From Marasmius tenuissimus (taxonomy: Eukaryota > Basidiomycota > Agaricomycetes > Agaricales > Marasmiaceae): a DNA stretch of 64,000 nucleotides. The position numbers and the translations under genes are program-made. Below are positions 1 to 12,285 of this stretch, one piece after another. The stretch is taken from assembly GCA_029532415.1 (NCBI GenBank), contig JAQOTA010000068.1:651975-715974 (forward strand), read 5' to 3'. Within the stretch, counting starts at the first letter, position 1; every line of letters starts with the position of its first letter. Under the pieces are notes generated by a model. It did not search any database. It was given only the letters and a program-made list of their open reading frames with translations, and was not told the origin of the DNA.

Positions 1-999
1 CCTGCATGCTCAAGCTGTACAACTTGTCTTTTTTGAGGTGAGTTCCGGTCACATCCAGTGCGCAAATTGTGTGTAAACTTTGAAATGGTTATACATGCAT
101 TCATTTAACACCCCCTAAAGCCTTGAGTGCGATGTGAGCTGGGGCAATTGAGCGTTGGACATACCGCGGCGTGGGTAGGGTTATATTTATACTTCATTTA
201 ACCTACCTGTTGAGTCTCAACTAGCTTCACAGTTTCCGACGTCTGTAATGGCAAAATACCGCCAATTCCCCTCAACCACAAGGTAAACTAGAGCTGACTG
301 TTAGTGACTGGTGAACCGGTGGCTCACTGCATTAAAGTATAACCTGGGGATAACTGAACATATAATCTTATGCTGAGTATTACAACAGTGTACGAATGAC
401 AGCAGTGGCCACAGGCTTGTTGATCAAGGGATACCAGCCACAGGGGCTGGATGTCAGTGAGGGGTCACTAAAGCACTAGGGATGAATACCGGGTCTACCC
501 CAAAATGATTGACCCACATTGGCAAAGTACCGGTGGATGTTACTTCCAATCAGGCTAAAACTGTTAGTGATGTCTTCAATGTACATTCTGAAGTGATTGG
601 GACCAGTGCGCAGATTTGGACTCTGAAAGGTATATTAACAATGGGTAAAACATCATTGTCAACAGCGGAAGCCTGGATGGTGTATCTGAACGGATAGGTA
701 TGTCATCTCGAGGGATAGGGAACATTAATGATGGCAGAGGCCCACCAAAACTGGGATCTGATTTCACTAATGGAGGCAAAAATTGGGACGGAACAAACTG
801 GGAGAGACTGTTAATGAATGGAATCATGGCCCGAGAATCAGATACATTAATGAACGCCAAGGCTACTCATGTGTATTCATTAACAAAGAGAGGAGGGACC
901 ATTAATGACTGGGCCTATCCGACCTGTCGTGCCAATATCTGTTGTTCATTATGATTAAACGGGGTATAATTTGTGGGGATCATTATGAAGATACGAGGT
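1..999. other. Left edge, no recognisable gene
   Basis: No long coding frame that I recognise lies here. Short frames at 509-697 and 700-954 (+) have no motif I know. The stretch may be the decayed 5' part of the LINE that follows, because the reverse-transcriptase frame is closed by TGA only at 986-988, but I see no endonuclease motifs. Confidence 0.4.
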
Positions 1000-3202
1000 C
1001 TCCTACGCTGATATTGCGAAGATGGATAGCAGTCTCATATGCGAGCTTGTGAACAAATGCTTGGTTCAAAAGGATAACCCGGTAGTATGGGTGACAACTG
1101 TACTTGTAGGGGTTCTCAAGAAGAATAAGGTGCCAGGCGACCTGGCGGGATACAGAGCAGTGGCCCTACAAAGCTGTATGCTCAAATTTGTCACCCTCTT
1201 ATTTCTCATTCGGTTGGGTACCTGGGCAGACACTCGGAGATTCATACCTCCTTCACAGAATGGGTTCCAGAAGGGAATGCATACAGGCAACAATGTATTC
1301 ATTCTTTGTGTGGCTATCGAAAAGGCACGATCAATGGGTAAAACACTCTGGGTTGCAGGGGTCGATCTCACCAATGCCTTTCCTTCAGTCCACTGGGCAA
1401 CTCTCTGGCTGAAGCTATGGCGGCGGGGAGCTGGAGGTAAAATATTTGACTTCCTGAGGGCAATTTACTGCAAGATGAAGTACAAGGTGCGCCATGGCGA
1501 GAGTATCTCCGAGGAATTTCTCTCGGATATGGGGATCCTGATAGGGTGTACTTTCTCACCCCTCTTGTGGATACTGTACTTTTATGACTTTGCGATCCCG
1601 CAAACAGAAGATGATGTGGAGCTATTTGGCACGTTCATCTCCCACTTAGAGCAGGCGGATGATCTACTACTTCTAGTACTCTCTCCCGAAGGGCTCCAGC
1701 GCAAAATGGACCTCTTCTACTCTTGGTGCTCGGTAAACTTCATGATCATTAATGCAATCAAGTCCTTCATAGGTTATCATGGTTCTCCCCCACCTATTTA
1801 CCCGGTATTCACATTTGCGGGAAAGAAAGTTGATATCATCAATGAATATACATATGTCGGATCAACATTCCGGTCAGGGGGATATACCTCCTTTTCAACA
1901 GCGGTCGAGCCTCACAATTGATCAAAGGCAGCAAAGGCACGTGCGGTGGCTAACGCAGTTCTACATATCGAGTCCATGATTGGGCAACTACCCCCAAAAG
2001 GGGGCCGCATACTCTACATGGGGTGTGTGGATCTGCACTTGATATTTGGATGCGAAGTAGCTCTTGATACCTCAGAATCAATGGCAGCAGAGATCAAAGC
2101 TGTTCAGGAGAATTTTTTGAGGTGGATACTCAGGCTAACTAAACATGCCTCGACCGTCGTGTTATTCACGGAAACTGGACTTACTCCCATTTTATATCGC
2201 CGGATGGAGCTTGCACTCAGGTACTTCAGCTATGCAATCAACCGTCCGACCGGCTCATATGTACATGCTGCAGTCAACGAGAGCATTGCCCAGTGGGAAA
2301 AAGCGGGGAAGGGCTGGTTGGCAGACCTACAGACAGTACTGCAGAAGCGACTACCGGGGGGACTACTTCCTGTTCCCACAATTTGAGAGTTGCGGGATGG
2401 GGATGCCCTCCCCGAGTACCAAAAGCAAATCTCCAAAGGCTTCCGAACACTTCTCGAGAATGAGTTGGACAGGACCGAGCGCAAGACATACCTCCTGCGC
2501 CTGCGAGAGGAGCCCCCAATAAAGGATGGTAAATCGTATTGCTACCGAACAGCATGCGTGAGAAGCTATCTTGGGGAAATATCCAATTCACAGCACAGGA
2601 GGGCTTACACTAGAGTTCTTGCAGGGGATCACATCCTGGCAGTGGAACGTCTAAGATGGGTCGACAAACATCGTGTAAACGTCCCGTACGAAGAAAGAGC
2701 ATGCAGATTCTGTCGCACAAAGATAGAGACTCCGGAACATGCGCTACTCAAGTGTATGCATCCGCCACTGACGCATCTTCGCCGGCAGTTCCTCTCTCAC
2801 CTCGAAGGCCAAATCCCAGACTTCTATCGAAAGGCTTCACAGTGTGCCGATTTATTGAGTCTATTGGGCATGATACTATCTTGGAAGTCAACTCTCCAGC
2901 TGACAGCGAGATATGTACATGAGGTGCTAAAAACCTATAATAAAGCTCCGCTGTACGTGCCTCCAGAATATAGGCGATAATACTCAAGAGTAGATAGAGA
3001 GTAAGTCTTAGTTAGTATTTGGCTGAACTATGTGATGTAGATCTACCGCGAACCTCGTGAGTCGTGAGCTCGTCTGCATTGTGTGGGGAAGTCCCGGGGT
3101 CGATAGGGTACATAATAGCTGCCAAGTACACTTAGATAAATCCCGGAACCGGCGTTCAGTACGTGGACCATGCCGTGTAATAAATCCTTCCTTCCTTCCT
3201 AC
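1000..3202 (+). mobile_element. Degenerate non-LTR retrotransposon (LINE), 5'-truncated
   Basis: A reverse-transcriptase coding region on the plus strand is followed by about 200 bp of non-coding DNA and then a short run of TTCC repeats at about 3187-3201. Simple repeats of this kind are common at the 3' ends of non-LTR elements. The upstream endonuclease and ORF1 regions were not recognised, so the copy is probably truncated at its 5' end, as is usual for LINE insertions. The left border is a guess; no target-site duplication was identified. Confidence 0.7.
1022..2980 (+). pseudogene. LINE reverse transcriptase with two in-frame TGA stops
   Basis: One continuous frame of 653 codons is broken only by TGA at 1919-1921 and 2384-2386. 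Motifs in order are a fingers motif (YRAVALQSCMLK), the catalytic region A (VDLTNAFPSVHW), region B (GCTFSPLLW), region C with QADD in place of the usual YADD, a region-D-like NAIKS, and the turn YTYVGSTFRSGG. After the RT comes a helical connection and a C-terminal Cys/His motif (CRFCRTKIETPEHALLKC), the zinc finger often found at the end of fungal LINE polymerases. The first ATG at 1022 is not a true start, since the frame opens at 989. The element cannot make an intact enzyme from this copy unless TGA is read through. Confidence 0.85.
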
Positions 3203-3289
3203 ATGGACTCCTCGTGTCTTGCATTCTGTATATCAAACGAAAAGTGGAGACACGACAAACCCCGGTTCGGGGCGTGGTGTGTCTCGTGA

Positions 3290-3810
3290 ACACTTCTTGA
3301 AAACAGCCCTCCAACGTGGATTGACTCTCAACTTCTCATACCCGATGCACATCTACCAATCCCACCTCTTAGAGAGACCTCCCTAATGGACGTTACTCCT
3401 CGTAGTAGCGATGGAAAGACAAAGTTCAAACCGATGATATCGGTTCGGTTGATGTCCCGAGTGGAATTAGGGCCGAAGAGGAGGCATACGCATCTGCCCT
3501 TCGAGGTGACATCGACGTTGGAGAGTACTTCGAACGCGATGAGCTTACAATATAGGTACGTCTTACCCTTACCGAAGTCGGAGAAAACGAAAACTGACGA
3601 ATGTGTTCATAGCGGAAACTCTTACATCGGGACTGACGATTCGATTCGAATGCGTCTCGAGGGAAAACTGGGGAAGCCTCAAGAAGAGTGTGTTATTCAA
3701 TAGGATGACCTACGTGCATTATTCCCTCTCGTCTGCATTTTATGGTGGATCTCGCCAACATTATTGTACGATTAGATCTATTAAGTTTTACTTTGATACC
3801 CTGTGTATGG
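3290..3810 (+). repeat. Block R3, first copy (remnant of a type-II 7TM gene 3' half)
   Basis: This block recurs at 11840-12090 (+), 20690-21200 (-) and 57960-58520 (-). Shared landmarks are a stretch around GGACGTTGCTCCTCGTAGTA, a GATATCGGTTCG-like segment, and a coding-like end reading ERDELT followed by a stop. At three of the four loci it lies just downstream, on the same strand, of type-II seven-helix gene remnants. I infer it is the decayed 3' half of that gene. Frames are interrupted, so no protein is predicted. Confidence 0.5.
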
Positions 3811-4030
3811 TTCTCAGTCGACCTCAGGCTTCGAGTTTATCTGATGCAAAGATTCCTCCGCCAATGCTCTGGGCAAATGGGCTCTGTCCCATAACCCGCA
3901 TTTGTGACCCATTGGGAGGAGAATAGATAATAATATTGGTAGCATCCGAGCCGGAAAAACATTCAATAACTACGTATTTGCCGGGAGTCGAACCTGGCTG
4001 TCCACCATATCTCGCGCGGCGTAGACTCGC

Positions 4031-5787
4031 TCACTGAGCCGGATTCTGTGACTTGTTCCTGCGCTCTAAACCTGCGAGACTCTCATCATCCGAAACGCCC
4101 GTAACCACGACCAGCTCGGACTCGTCCCGTCTTCTAACATCAATAACGCTATCAATCATTCCACGAGCTCCCGCGTTCCAATCGCCTTCCCCTAGAACAG
4201 TCGCTTTATAAGAGTTCTTGTCCTTGATTGTGATTCCCAGTGCCGAGCGTACAATAATTAAGGTGGAAGCAATCCCCTAGGTGTATTGTCAGCATCTACT
4301 CAGACTGATGGACTGCAAATGACTTGCTCACCATAATCGGTACAAAAGAGGAATATAGAGCCCTAAGTCCCAAGGACATATCATAAGGGATAAACCTGTC
4401 TTCCTCGTCTTGATATCCCACGATCATCAAGACTGTAAAAATCAATAGAACCAGCGGGTACAGTACCCCCGACTCGAGTCTTGGTGGGGTATTGTGTGAG
4501 TGATAATGAGCGACCAGACACTGAGTCTACACCTACGAAGCATAGATGACCGTTTTATACATCCTATGAATGGGTTGGTTGAGGACCTTAGCCACCTGGT
4601 GGCTGATGTAAAACACCCGTCCAGCTGTCATTTGGGAGTTGTCAGAAGGAACTTGAAAGGGAGAGGAGATAGAGAATTACTGATCATTGAGGTCAACAAG
4701 AGATTACTGCACATGTTCCCAACAGAGGAACATAGCAGAAGAATTGACTCAGGCACGGGCGCTACAACCCAAGATCCATCTTTCAGGACTCGGAACCATA
4801 CTTTGAAGAAATTATCAAAATCAAAGAGGGGGTTGACTGTTTGTGTGAAATGGGCCATGGTAAAGCAACCTAAAACTAGGGTTTTGAGAGGTATCAGATC
4901 CGAGTGGCTCTGAGGATGCCTAAGGAACTCACTTGTGTTGCAAAAGCAGAGAAGACCTGGAAATATGATCACTCGCACTCGGGCTCCCCAAATTGAATAG
5001 CATCTCCAGAGCTTATTGAAAAATGTTGAGAAGTGAGATAGAAACAGCCGCTGAAGGAGACAAACATGAGCTTACAAGGATAATATCAGTGAGGACACTG
5101 GGAGATTAGAATGACTTCAGTAAGAGGAGTTTAAGCAAGGTATTAGCCATGTGCAAACCCACTTTGAGACTATTGTAATGGCTTGAACTGCATGTGCAAT
5201 ATGACTGTTCATGACAACCATTGTGAGCAGGCAGCGGTGTTGGAGAGGAATGGGAGTCATAAAAACTCACTAAGTAGGATGCTCCAACTGCTCAGACTCA
5301 TAGAGTTCCTGTTGGCTAAGCTCCTCAGGACCAAATTTTTTTTGCCCAATACCAACATAGGCATGGGCTGGCTCGGATATAACAAATGGCGTGGAGATGT
5401 AGGTAGCATTCCTCCGGAGGCTGAGAAAAGCCAAGTATGTGTTGAGTATGACACTTGTGGTGCTCGCCACAAACAGGCCGGTGATGAGAAGACAATGAAT
5501 ATGAAATCGTTCAGCTCTTCGCTTTAAGAGCACAGTGAAACAGACACTATAGAGAATTAGGTGTATACCTAAGGGGAGAAGGTTTGGTGAGCTGTAGAGT
5601 CAAGTCAGAGAGGAGGAAAATACCATAAGCAAGAAATATAAGCTATAAGTATCATTGGGCAGTTAGTGCATGAGGCAAGTCAACCAGAGTAGCCACTGAC
5701 GCAGCATTGAGCTATTGTGATGCCTATAACTGAGTTACAGACATCTCCACAGCCGCCAGAAAGGACAAGAGGTTCATTGGACGCCAT
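4031..5787 (-). CDS. Seven-transmembrane receptor-like protein (type I), copy A, 407 aa
   Basis: Ten exons on the minus strand join in frame: 5701-5787, 5624-5642, 5271-5568, 5163-5204, 5076-5097, 4933-5011, 4681-4875, 4537-4624, 4332-4479 and 4031-4276. The protein has seven hydrophobic segments. Landmarks are KRRAERFHIHCLL after helix 1, RCYSIWGARVRVIIFPG between helices 3 and 4, GNMCSNLLLTSMI in helix 5, ESGVLYPL at helix 6 and STLIIVRSALGI at helix 7. A polar tail of about 70 residues ends the protein. Basic residues sit in the predicted inner loops, giving an N-out, C-in topology. The family is widespread and unnamed in Agaricomycetes, and no ligand is known. At the exon 7/8 join codon G is replaced by A, giving Thr where paralogues have Ala. 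Exons were set by phase and paralogue comparison. Confidence 0.85.
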
Positions 5788-5852
5788 GCTAAAACTGTAG
5801 TTGCGCGAGCACAGACTGGGAAGATCAAAGAGTGACTTGCTCTCTAAAGACA

Positions 5853-5867
5853 GAGAACTCTATTTGA
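5853..5867 (-). promoter_or_regulatory. Conserved TATA-like core promoter of 7TM copy A
   Basis: On the minus strand this reads TCAAATAGAGTTCTC, about 65 bp before the ATG at 5787. Equivalent boxes precede the other type-I copies (consensus near TTTAAATAGAGCTC). Conservation at a fixed place between otherwise drifting flanks suggests a core promoter; no experiment supports it here. Confidence 0.5.
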
Positions 5868-7550
5868 AGGAAAGGCGTAATCAAACCTGCCTCCCCAAGT
5901 CCGTCTTGACCGCCCGCATAATATCATCATCATGTAAGAGATTGATCCCGGCGGCGATTTGTGGATTAGTTGACGGGCCACGGGGATCAAGTTTTTCACC
6001 TGGTATCATATTCATACACTACTATGTTCTTGAGCTCTTTGGGTCTGACCTATTACAGTGCAACATAGGTAGGTGTTGCAGTGGGTTAGCCAACCATCGG
6101 GAGAAATGGGGCTCAGAGATTCCTCGCTGTTCATATCCTATTGTAGCCAACGAGACGAAATAAATGGGAGTGTAAGGTTATTGATTGACTTCAGATTGGA
6201 CTTCAGATTGTTGGATGATGAGCGGGCACCGAACAAACCTGTAGTGTTACCCACGGAGCCGCGGCGTACGGCTCGGCTCAACCTTCAACCACCTCCCCTA
6301 AGCGCGGGAGGGACTAACTACCGTCCGGGATAGTCCAGTTTCCCGAAGTTGTAATTGAGGGACCTAGACGTGACTTCTGACTCACCAGTTCATAAGCCCA
6401 TGAGGGAAGACTGCATAAAGTAAGCTGAGCCGATTTCACGGCTTGGCTGGCAAGCCAAGCCAAGGCATAGGTAACACTAAGCCCAGGTAAATACTTTTGG
6501 ATCCACATGTCACGCAAAAGAGGGCTTTTCGAGCATTATTAACGTGGAAACAGCTTGAATGTACCCATTCAAGCCCAAAAACACCAGCCCGAGAGGCTCA
6601 AGCCAAGAGCTACAAGCGTTAGTCACATCGTCTGTTTATCATAGTCTATAGAACGAGACGACGAACACGGGACGCATCAAAGAATGATCTAGCATAGTCC
6701 GAACGAGCATCACGCGTGATCAAAAAGCCACTTACAAGAACGAGACGACGAGCGCACATTGGAGCTCTGTCAGGACCTCGAGGCAAAAGATATGACTCTC
6801 CGAGTTCCCCTCCTTCTTATAATAATGTATATCGTTTGCTTGTCTCTCTCCATTGATTCCTTTCACCGTCGTCGTCGTCGATTACGAGTGCCGTGAGAAA
6901 GAACGGAAGTTTTTATACAGGAAGGTCGAATGCTGGAGCGAGTATTATAATGGTTGCTGGTTGTCGGGATTGCGGTAATCGAACGTGACGAATTTACCTT
7001 AGTTATGCGCGTGAGTAGCGGGGGAAGACTGAAGAGTCAAAAGGTCAGTACTTAGGGGAACAGAGAGGTTTTGGACGGCTGGAAGGAAATCGACGTGGTG
7101 AGAACATCGAGGTTGTTAGACAAGTGAGACCGTTTCTTCCCAGAACAGCATTTTTTTCGCCGGCCGCAGGAACTGTAAAGTACCGTCGGCAAGCCTCAGG
7201 GGTGGGTTTTGGACAACAAGTTTGGCTGCGATGATTCATGTTCTTGCAATCCTCGGGACACTGTGTCCATACATCTTTCTTGTCGCATGGACACCTAAGT
7301 AAGCTCCCTTTTTGATAATCTCTGCGAGCCATGTTCAATGGATAATGCAGTCATTTGGAAATTGAGTTGTTCGACGCCATGCACCTATGCGCAGGTTCCA
7401 CCATAGGATATCCTGAGTGCGCACGCCGGTCTTTTGGACTCCTGAAGCATGAATTCAATGAAGGTTCAACGGAGCAGCTTGTGAAAGGTTCGCAATAGAA
7501 TAGTTATCTGGTATTGACATTCAACGAGCAAAGAAAAATGTTCCTTCCAC
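5868..7550. other. Intergenic region without a supported gene
   Basis: The first 300 bp resemble the upstream region of copy B (9430-9720). Between 6230 and 6620 there are short palindromic stretches such as GGCTTGGCTGGCAAGCCAAGCC. A minus-strand frame at 7045-7338 is cysteine-rich but matches nothing I recognise and is probably chance. I see no intact gene. Confidence 0.45.
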
Positions 7551-7555
7551 AGTGT

Positions 7556-9338
7556 CTACAGTTCTAGATTGACTCGTTCGTTGAGTCGGGCTCTTTGACT
7601 AGGATGTTCTTCGTCCGAAATGCCCATAACCAAGACCGACTCGTCACGTCTCCTAATGTCAATCACACTTTCAATCATCCCACGAGCTCCTCCATCCCAA
7701 CCGCCTTCCCCTAAGATAGTCGCTCTGTAAGAATTCTCGTCATTGATTGTGATTCCCAGTGCCGAGCGTACGATGATTAAGGTCGAAGCGATTCCCTAGA
7801 TACATAGTCAGCGACACACTGGCCGAGTGACTTACAGCCGAAAGTAAAGGGTTTGCTCGCCATGATGGGCACAAAAGAGGAATATAGAGCCCTGGACCCC
7901 CAGGCTATACCCGACACAATGTCGTTGAGTGTCGAGTCGTCTGGAAATGCGATGGCTAATTTGTTGTAGGAATTATTGACGATCAACAAGACTGTAAAAA
8001 TTAAGAGGGCGAGGGGGTACAATACCCCCGATTCGAGTCTCAATGGAGCTTTCGTGAGGGGCAAGCGACTATCAGGTGCTGAATTTACACCTACGAGGCG
8101 TAGATAACCGTTCTATACATCTTTTGAATGGGCTGCTTGAGGACCTTAGACACCTGATGGCTGATATAAAACACCCGCCCAGCTATCATGAAAATAGGAA
8201 TGTCTCTCAGAAGTGCTTACAAGCGGGAGCGGAAATATAAAGTCACCTATCATTGAGCTCAAGAACAGATTACTGCACATGTTTCCTACCGAGAAACATA
8301 GCAGAACAATTGACTGGGGCGTGAGTTTCAGATTGTCCGAGGATTCAACGACAACATCAGTGAAGCTATTGAGCGAAAAGTTGTAGCTTTCCCCCGAGAA
8401 ATGAATCATTGTAAGGAAGCCTAAAGCTGGGGTTTTTTATAGAAGTTAATTCTCAATGTGGACATATGATGAATGTCATTGAGCTCAGTACTTACTCATA
8501 TTGCCAAAACAGAGAAAACCTGGAAAGACTATTGTCCGCACTTGGGATCCCCAGATTAAATAGCATCTCCAGAGCTATATAGATGTCGCGGAGTGAGCCA
8601 GGAGCAATTGATCAAGATAAGGACCAACTTACAAGCGTAGCATCAGTAAGAACACTGGCAAATTGAAGCGAATTCAGCCCGAACGAATTATCAGTTATAT
8701 TCAGACCTACTTCGAGGCTATCGTGATGGCTTGCGTCACGTATCCGATTCGACTGTTAATGGAAACCATCATTAGCGGGCAGTGGCCTCATTGAGGGCTG
8801 AAAGTGACCGAAACTCACAGATAAGAACGCAACAAGAATTTGTACTTGTTTTCGATATCCCACCAATCAAGCTCCTCAGGGCCATACCGTGTTGGTCCAT
8901 CATAAGCGTTCGCTGGCTCGGATATTACACTTGGCAAGGTGAAGATGACATTCGACGTCTTGAAAGCAAGAACAATAAAGTATGTGTTGAGTACAACACT
9001 TGCAGTGCTCGCCACCAATAGGCCAGTGACAAGAAGGCAGTGAATGTGAGATTGTTCTGTTCTCCGCCTCATGAGTATAGTGATGCAGACGACCGATAGA
9101 ACCAGGTGGATCCCTAAGAGAAAGTCTGGTGAGTTGTAGAATCAAGTTAAAAGGGACAAAATACCATAAGCAAGGAACACAAACTGTAAGTATCATCAGT
9201 CAGCAAGTTTGGCGAGGCAAGTCCGTTGGGGTGGTGACTGACGCAGCATTGAGCCACCATAAGGCTCATTGTCAGATCACAGTAGTTTGGGTCATCGAAA
9301 CAGCCATTAGAGAGTATAAGAGGTCCATTAGATGCCAT
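7556..9338 (-). CDS. Seven-transmembrane receptor-like protein (type I), copy B, 412 aa
   Basis: Ten exons join in frame: 9243-9338, 9165-9183, 8819-9113, 8711-8752, 8633-8654, 8496-8574, 8247-8426, 8095-8182, 7861-8038 and 7556-7795. The seven-helix pattern and all family landmarks are present, including RCYLIWGSQVRTIVFPG and STLIIVRSALGI. Two oddities stand out. The last intron begins GC (GCGAGC) where every paralogue has GTGAGC, so it must be a GC-AG intron or it fails to splice. A short deletion in the last exon shifts the frame after SDEEHP, replacing the usual Cys-containing end with about 14 different residues before TAG at 7556-7558. The gene may be functional or newly dying. Confidence 0.8.
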
Positions 9339-9419
9339 GCTAGCTGCCAAGTGCTGGAGCTGTTGTTGCACCAATAAAGACTGAGAGGATCAGAGAATGC
9401 CTTGCTTCCCAGATATGGG

Positions 9420-9432
9420 GAGCTCTATTTGA
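9420..9432 (-). promoter_or_regulatory. Conserved TATA-like core promoter of 7TM copy B
   Basis: Minus-strand TCAAATAGAGCTC lies about 85 bp before the ATG at 9338 and matches the boxes upstream of the other type-I copies. Confidence 0.5.
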
Positions 9433-9869
9433 AGGAAAGGTATAACTAACACTGCCCTTCAAAGTCCGTCTTGACCGCCCGCGTACTCAGAGATTGATCA
9501 CAACGGCTGTTTGTGGATGAATTGATGAGCCACCGGGATTTTGCTCACCAGGTACCACCATATTTATGCATCGCTACGTTCGCGAGCCCTTGGAGTCCGA
9601 CCTATTGCAGTGCGGTATAGGTAGGTGTCGACCAATTATCGAGAGAAATCGGAACCGGCGTCTTGGATAAAAATGATTGTCGATGCCCTACTGTAGTCAA
9701 GGTATGACTATCATGGCCTGTCTGGGTCGCGGGCTGGGGTCCGGCTCGTTCTACTCAAATATGGACCTTCGGTCGATCAGAGACACCAAAACTGGACCCA
9801 AGATCCACAACTTTGGCGGGTGGGCCCCTATCAACCCCAGCTCCGACCTGTATACCGAACAGGCCGAGA

Positions 9870-10125
9870 AGGTCTGGTGAATCGTGAAATCAAGTTGGAG
9901 AGGACGGAATACCGTAAGCAAGGAACATGTACTGCAAGTTCATCGGGCTGTCAGTGCGGTGATGCGATTCAACTGGGGAAAGTACTCACGCAACATTGAG
10001 CCATTGTAATGCCGAAGAGTAAGTTACAGTAATTTGGCTCATTAAGACAGTCCGCTGTAATGACAGGGAATTCTTCGAAGTCAATGGCAGCTGAGTTTTG
10101 GAGTTGTAGTCGAACAAGTAAAGGT
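9870..10125 (-). pseudogene. 7TM type-I fragment, first exons only, start codon lost
   Basis: Minus-strand sequence matches the promoter, exon 1 and exon 2 of the type-I family (EPNYCNLLFGITMAQCC can be read), but the ATG has become ATT. Homology stops near 9870, just after the start of intron 2. The upstream flank (10126-10210) still shows the family promoter region. No downstream exons follow, so this is a dead 5' fragment. Confidence 0.75.
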
Positions 10126-10569
10126 CGGGAAGATTGGAGAGTGGGTTGCTTCCTGAGAAGAGAGTGCCCTACTTAAAGGAGAGGCGAAATAAAGACTGGC
10201 CTCCACGGTCTATATTGACCGCCTGGATCTTCTGATTATCACTTGAAAGATTGATTTTGTGGCGGCTGATTGACTAGCTGATGAGCGACTATGATTCGCT
10301 CCCCGGGGCCATACTCACATATAATGTTCACGAGCTCTTGGAGCTCAACCTATTACATCGCATGTAAGTAGTCGGATAGGGAACATGGTGCCTCCACTGA
10401 GCTCCACACAACTGTTGGATCATCGGATTTCCGCAATTGGAAGGCTGCGTGAGGATATCAACATCAGAAAGCCCAAAAAGTACAAGTTCGCTGAACCAAG
10501 GTTAGCCTTTCTGTCAAACTTAGATAGCGAGGTGGAACGCATGACAAGCAATTCATAAGTAGGAAGATA

Positions 10570-11360
10570 ATTTTGGTGCTCACAATTGGATGCACACGTG
10601 ACACAACTTGCAATCTCCCTTTCCGTAGCAATACCATGGACGTCGTAAAGCAAAGCCTGTTGAAGTTGCTGTGGCACCAAAGTGGCGCGGTACTAGGATC
10701 ACACTACGGCAATTACCGAGCCGGCAAAGCCCAGAGTGGGATCACGCACTCCGCTCAAAGTCACACTCCCTGTCATATCCTGTCATCATCGTCCCGTTTC
10801 CAACCCGTTTCATGACGGTCCGGGTCATCTCCCCATCGCCCCCGTCAAAGGTGTACATTGTCTCTCTGCGAATCTGCCAGCGTGGGTCGGTCGACATGCT
10901 ATATTAGAATACCGGCTCAGCCAGCGCTTCTTTGTCGGTGGTTTATTTTAGGTTGGAACCTCCCCGCCCCCACGTTGAAAGGGTGTGGACGATCTCATCT
11001 CATTTCTTCTCTTCCATTTCTTTTTATTCACAGCTCTCTTTATATGGTCTGTGGACTCTCATTTTACTTATCAAGAATCAAGGTTCATACACTCAAAATT
11101 GTCTTGGAGCCTACGCCGTCCCCTGGACCCCTGTAGAGTCTGTGTATCTGTTCTCCGCTTTCAGAGACTTAGACTTTCGCATTACTATTTCTACGTCGAA
11201 GCTGCCATATCGCTATTCGCGCTCGATACTGGTCAGTTTGTCCTTTAGCACGCTTATTATCGTTCATGAATCATACGGCCAAGCTGTCGTCGATTGTCTT
11301 GACCTTTGTAGAGAGAGAATTATAATATTTGGGATTAAGAACGATGCTGATAGTGTGTAG
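10570..11360 (+). pseudogene. Type-II 7TM pseudogene, 5' half
   Basis: This is a plus-strand copy of the 5' part of the type-II gene at 14916-16787. It shares the upstream region, exon 1 from ATG at about 10812, the exon-2 region and most of exon 3 (the segment around CACGCTTATTATCGTTCATG). It is damaged. Exon 1 has a four-base insertion near 10850, exon 2 is shortened, and the AG acceptor before exon 3 is lost (GTCTTGGAGCC where the intact copy has CTTGTAGGAGCC). Remnant R3 at 11840-12090 probably continues the same dead gene. Confidence 0.7.
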
Positions 11361-11470
11361 AAGGATGTATTTACAGCCCTTTGCTAAAAGGACGGCACAA
11401 GCTGGCAGATGAGATATATAGGAAAAAATGAATCAAGAAGGGCTGAGCGAGGGGAAGAGATACGAGCAGC

Positions 11471-11582
11471 AGTAAACCCGCTCCAAACACCTCCAGGTCC
11501 GCCCCAAACATCTCCGAATCTACTCCAAACACTTCCGAGTCCACATCAAGCATCTCCGAGGCCACATCAAACGAACCTCTCC
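11471..11582. repeat. 21-bp minisatellite, about five units
   Basis: Units resemble CCACTCCAAACATCTCCGAGT and run head to tail. Because 21 is a multiple of three, both strands read as seven-residue repeats (PHQASPR-like on plus, GVDSEMF-like on minus). No gene context supports translation. Confidence 0.65.
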
Positions 11583-11839
11583 CGTAAAATGTCCGAAACA
11601 TCGACTGAATGGGCGGCTGAGTCGCTGTCTACGTTTACCATTCTATTTTTCTATATCTACAACCTGCAAAATGTGTGCCAACCTTTTGGCAATGGGTTGT
11701 AATACCGTTTGCGCGGCATTTGTCCTTGGTTATTGCGAATTACTTACGGGCTCACTTCATGAATGGGGAGTATGTGGCTAGAAGAACGCACTATATTTTC
11801 GTGCCTGGTACCTCTTCCTCTCTGAGCGTGGATAGTAGC

Positions 11840-12090
11840 GTGGCATGTCTCCTCAAGACAGCCCTTCAACGTGGATCGATTTGCAGCTTCTCATACTCGA
11901 CGCACACTTACCGATACCGCCTCTCAGGATAACATCTCTCATGGACGTTGCTCCTCGTAGTAGCGACGGAAGAATAAGTTGAAACCTACGATATCGGTTC
12001 GACTCATTCTCGCGTCGAATTAGGGCCTCAGGAAGTATATACCATGCATCTACCTTGCGAGGTGACGTTGGCTGTTGTTGATCTACAGGA
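11840..12090 (+). repeat. Block R3, second copy
   Basis: It matches 3290-3810 through the landmark GGACGTTGCTCCTCGTAGTA and the CTTGCGAGGTGACGT end, and follows the type-II remnant at 10570-11360 on the same strand. The frame is broken by TGA shortly after the landmark. Confidence 0.5.
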
Positions 12091-12285
12091 ACCAGAAGAC
12101 TCGTCAATTTCATAACTATGCAGTAATGGTACGCAGAAGGAACATGCAGTATTCATACAATGATGACATGAATCCACTTGAGTAGGTATCGAAAAAAGAA
12201 ACATAAAATGCAACCGTCGAACGACGGAAGGTACTCAACCCGACAACACGGAAATTACAACATCAAAAGCATAACTCACTACTTT

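Noticed and set aside
3970..4050. tRNA-like or SINE-like sequence with a perfect B-box (GGTTCGACTCC) and an A-box-like GGCTCAGTGAG on the minus strand
   Set aside because: The same stretch aligns with the 3' ends of other 7TM genes (for example 21720-21775), the A-box-like part is the end of coding sequence, and the stems do not pair. The match is chance.
7045..7338. Cysteine-rich small secreted protein on the minus strand
   Set aside because: There is no signal peptide, no paralogue in this duplicated region and no recognisable spacing of cysteines.
10895..10915. TATATTAGAATAC read as a TATA box of the type-II genes
   Set aside because: In the intact gene the same bases are coding (CYIRI in exon 1), so it is not a promoter.
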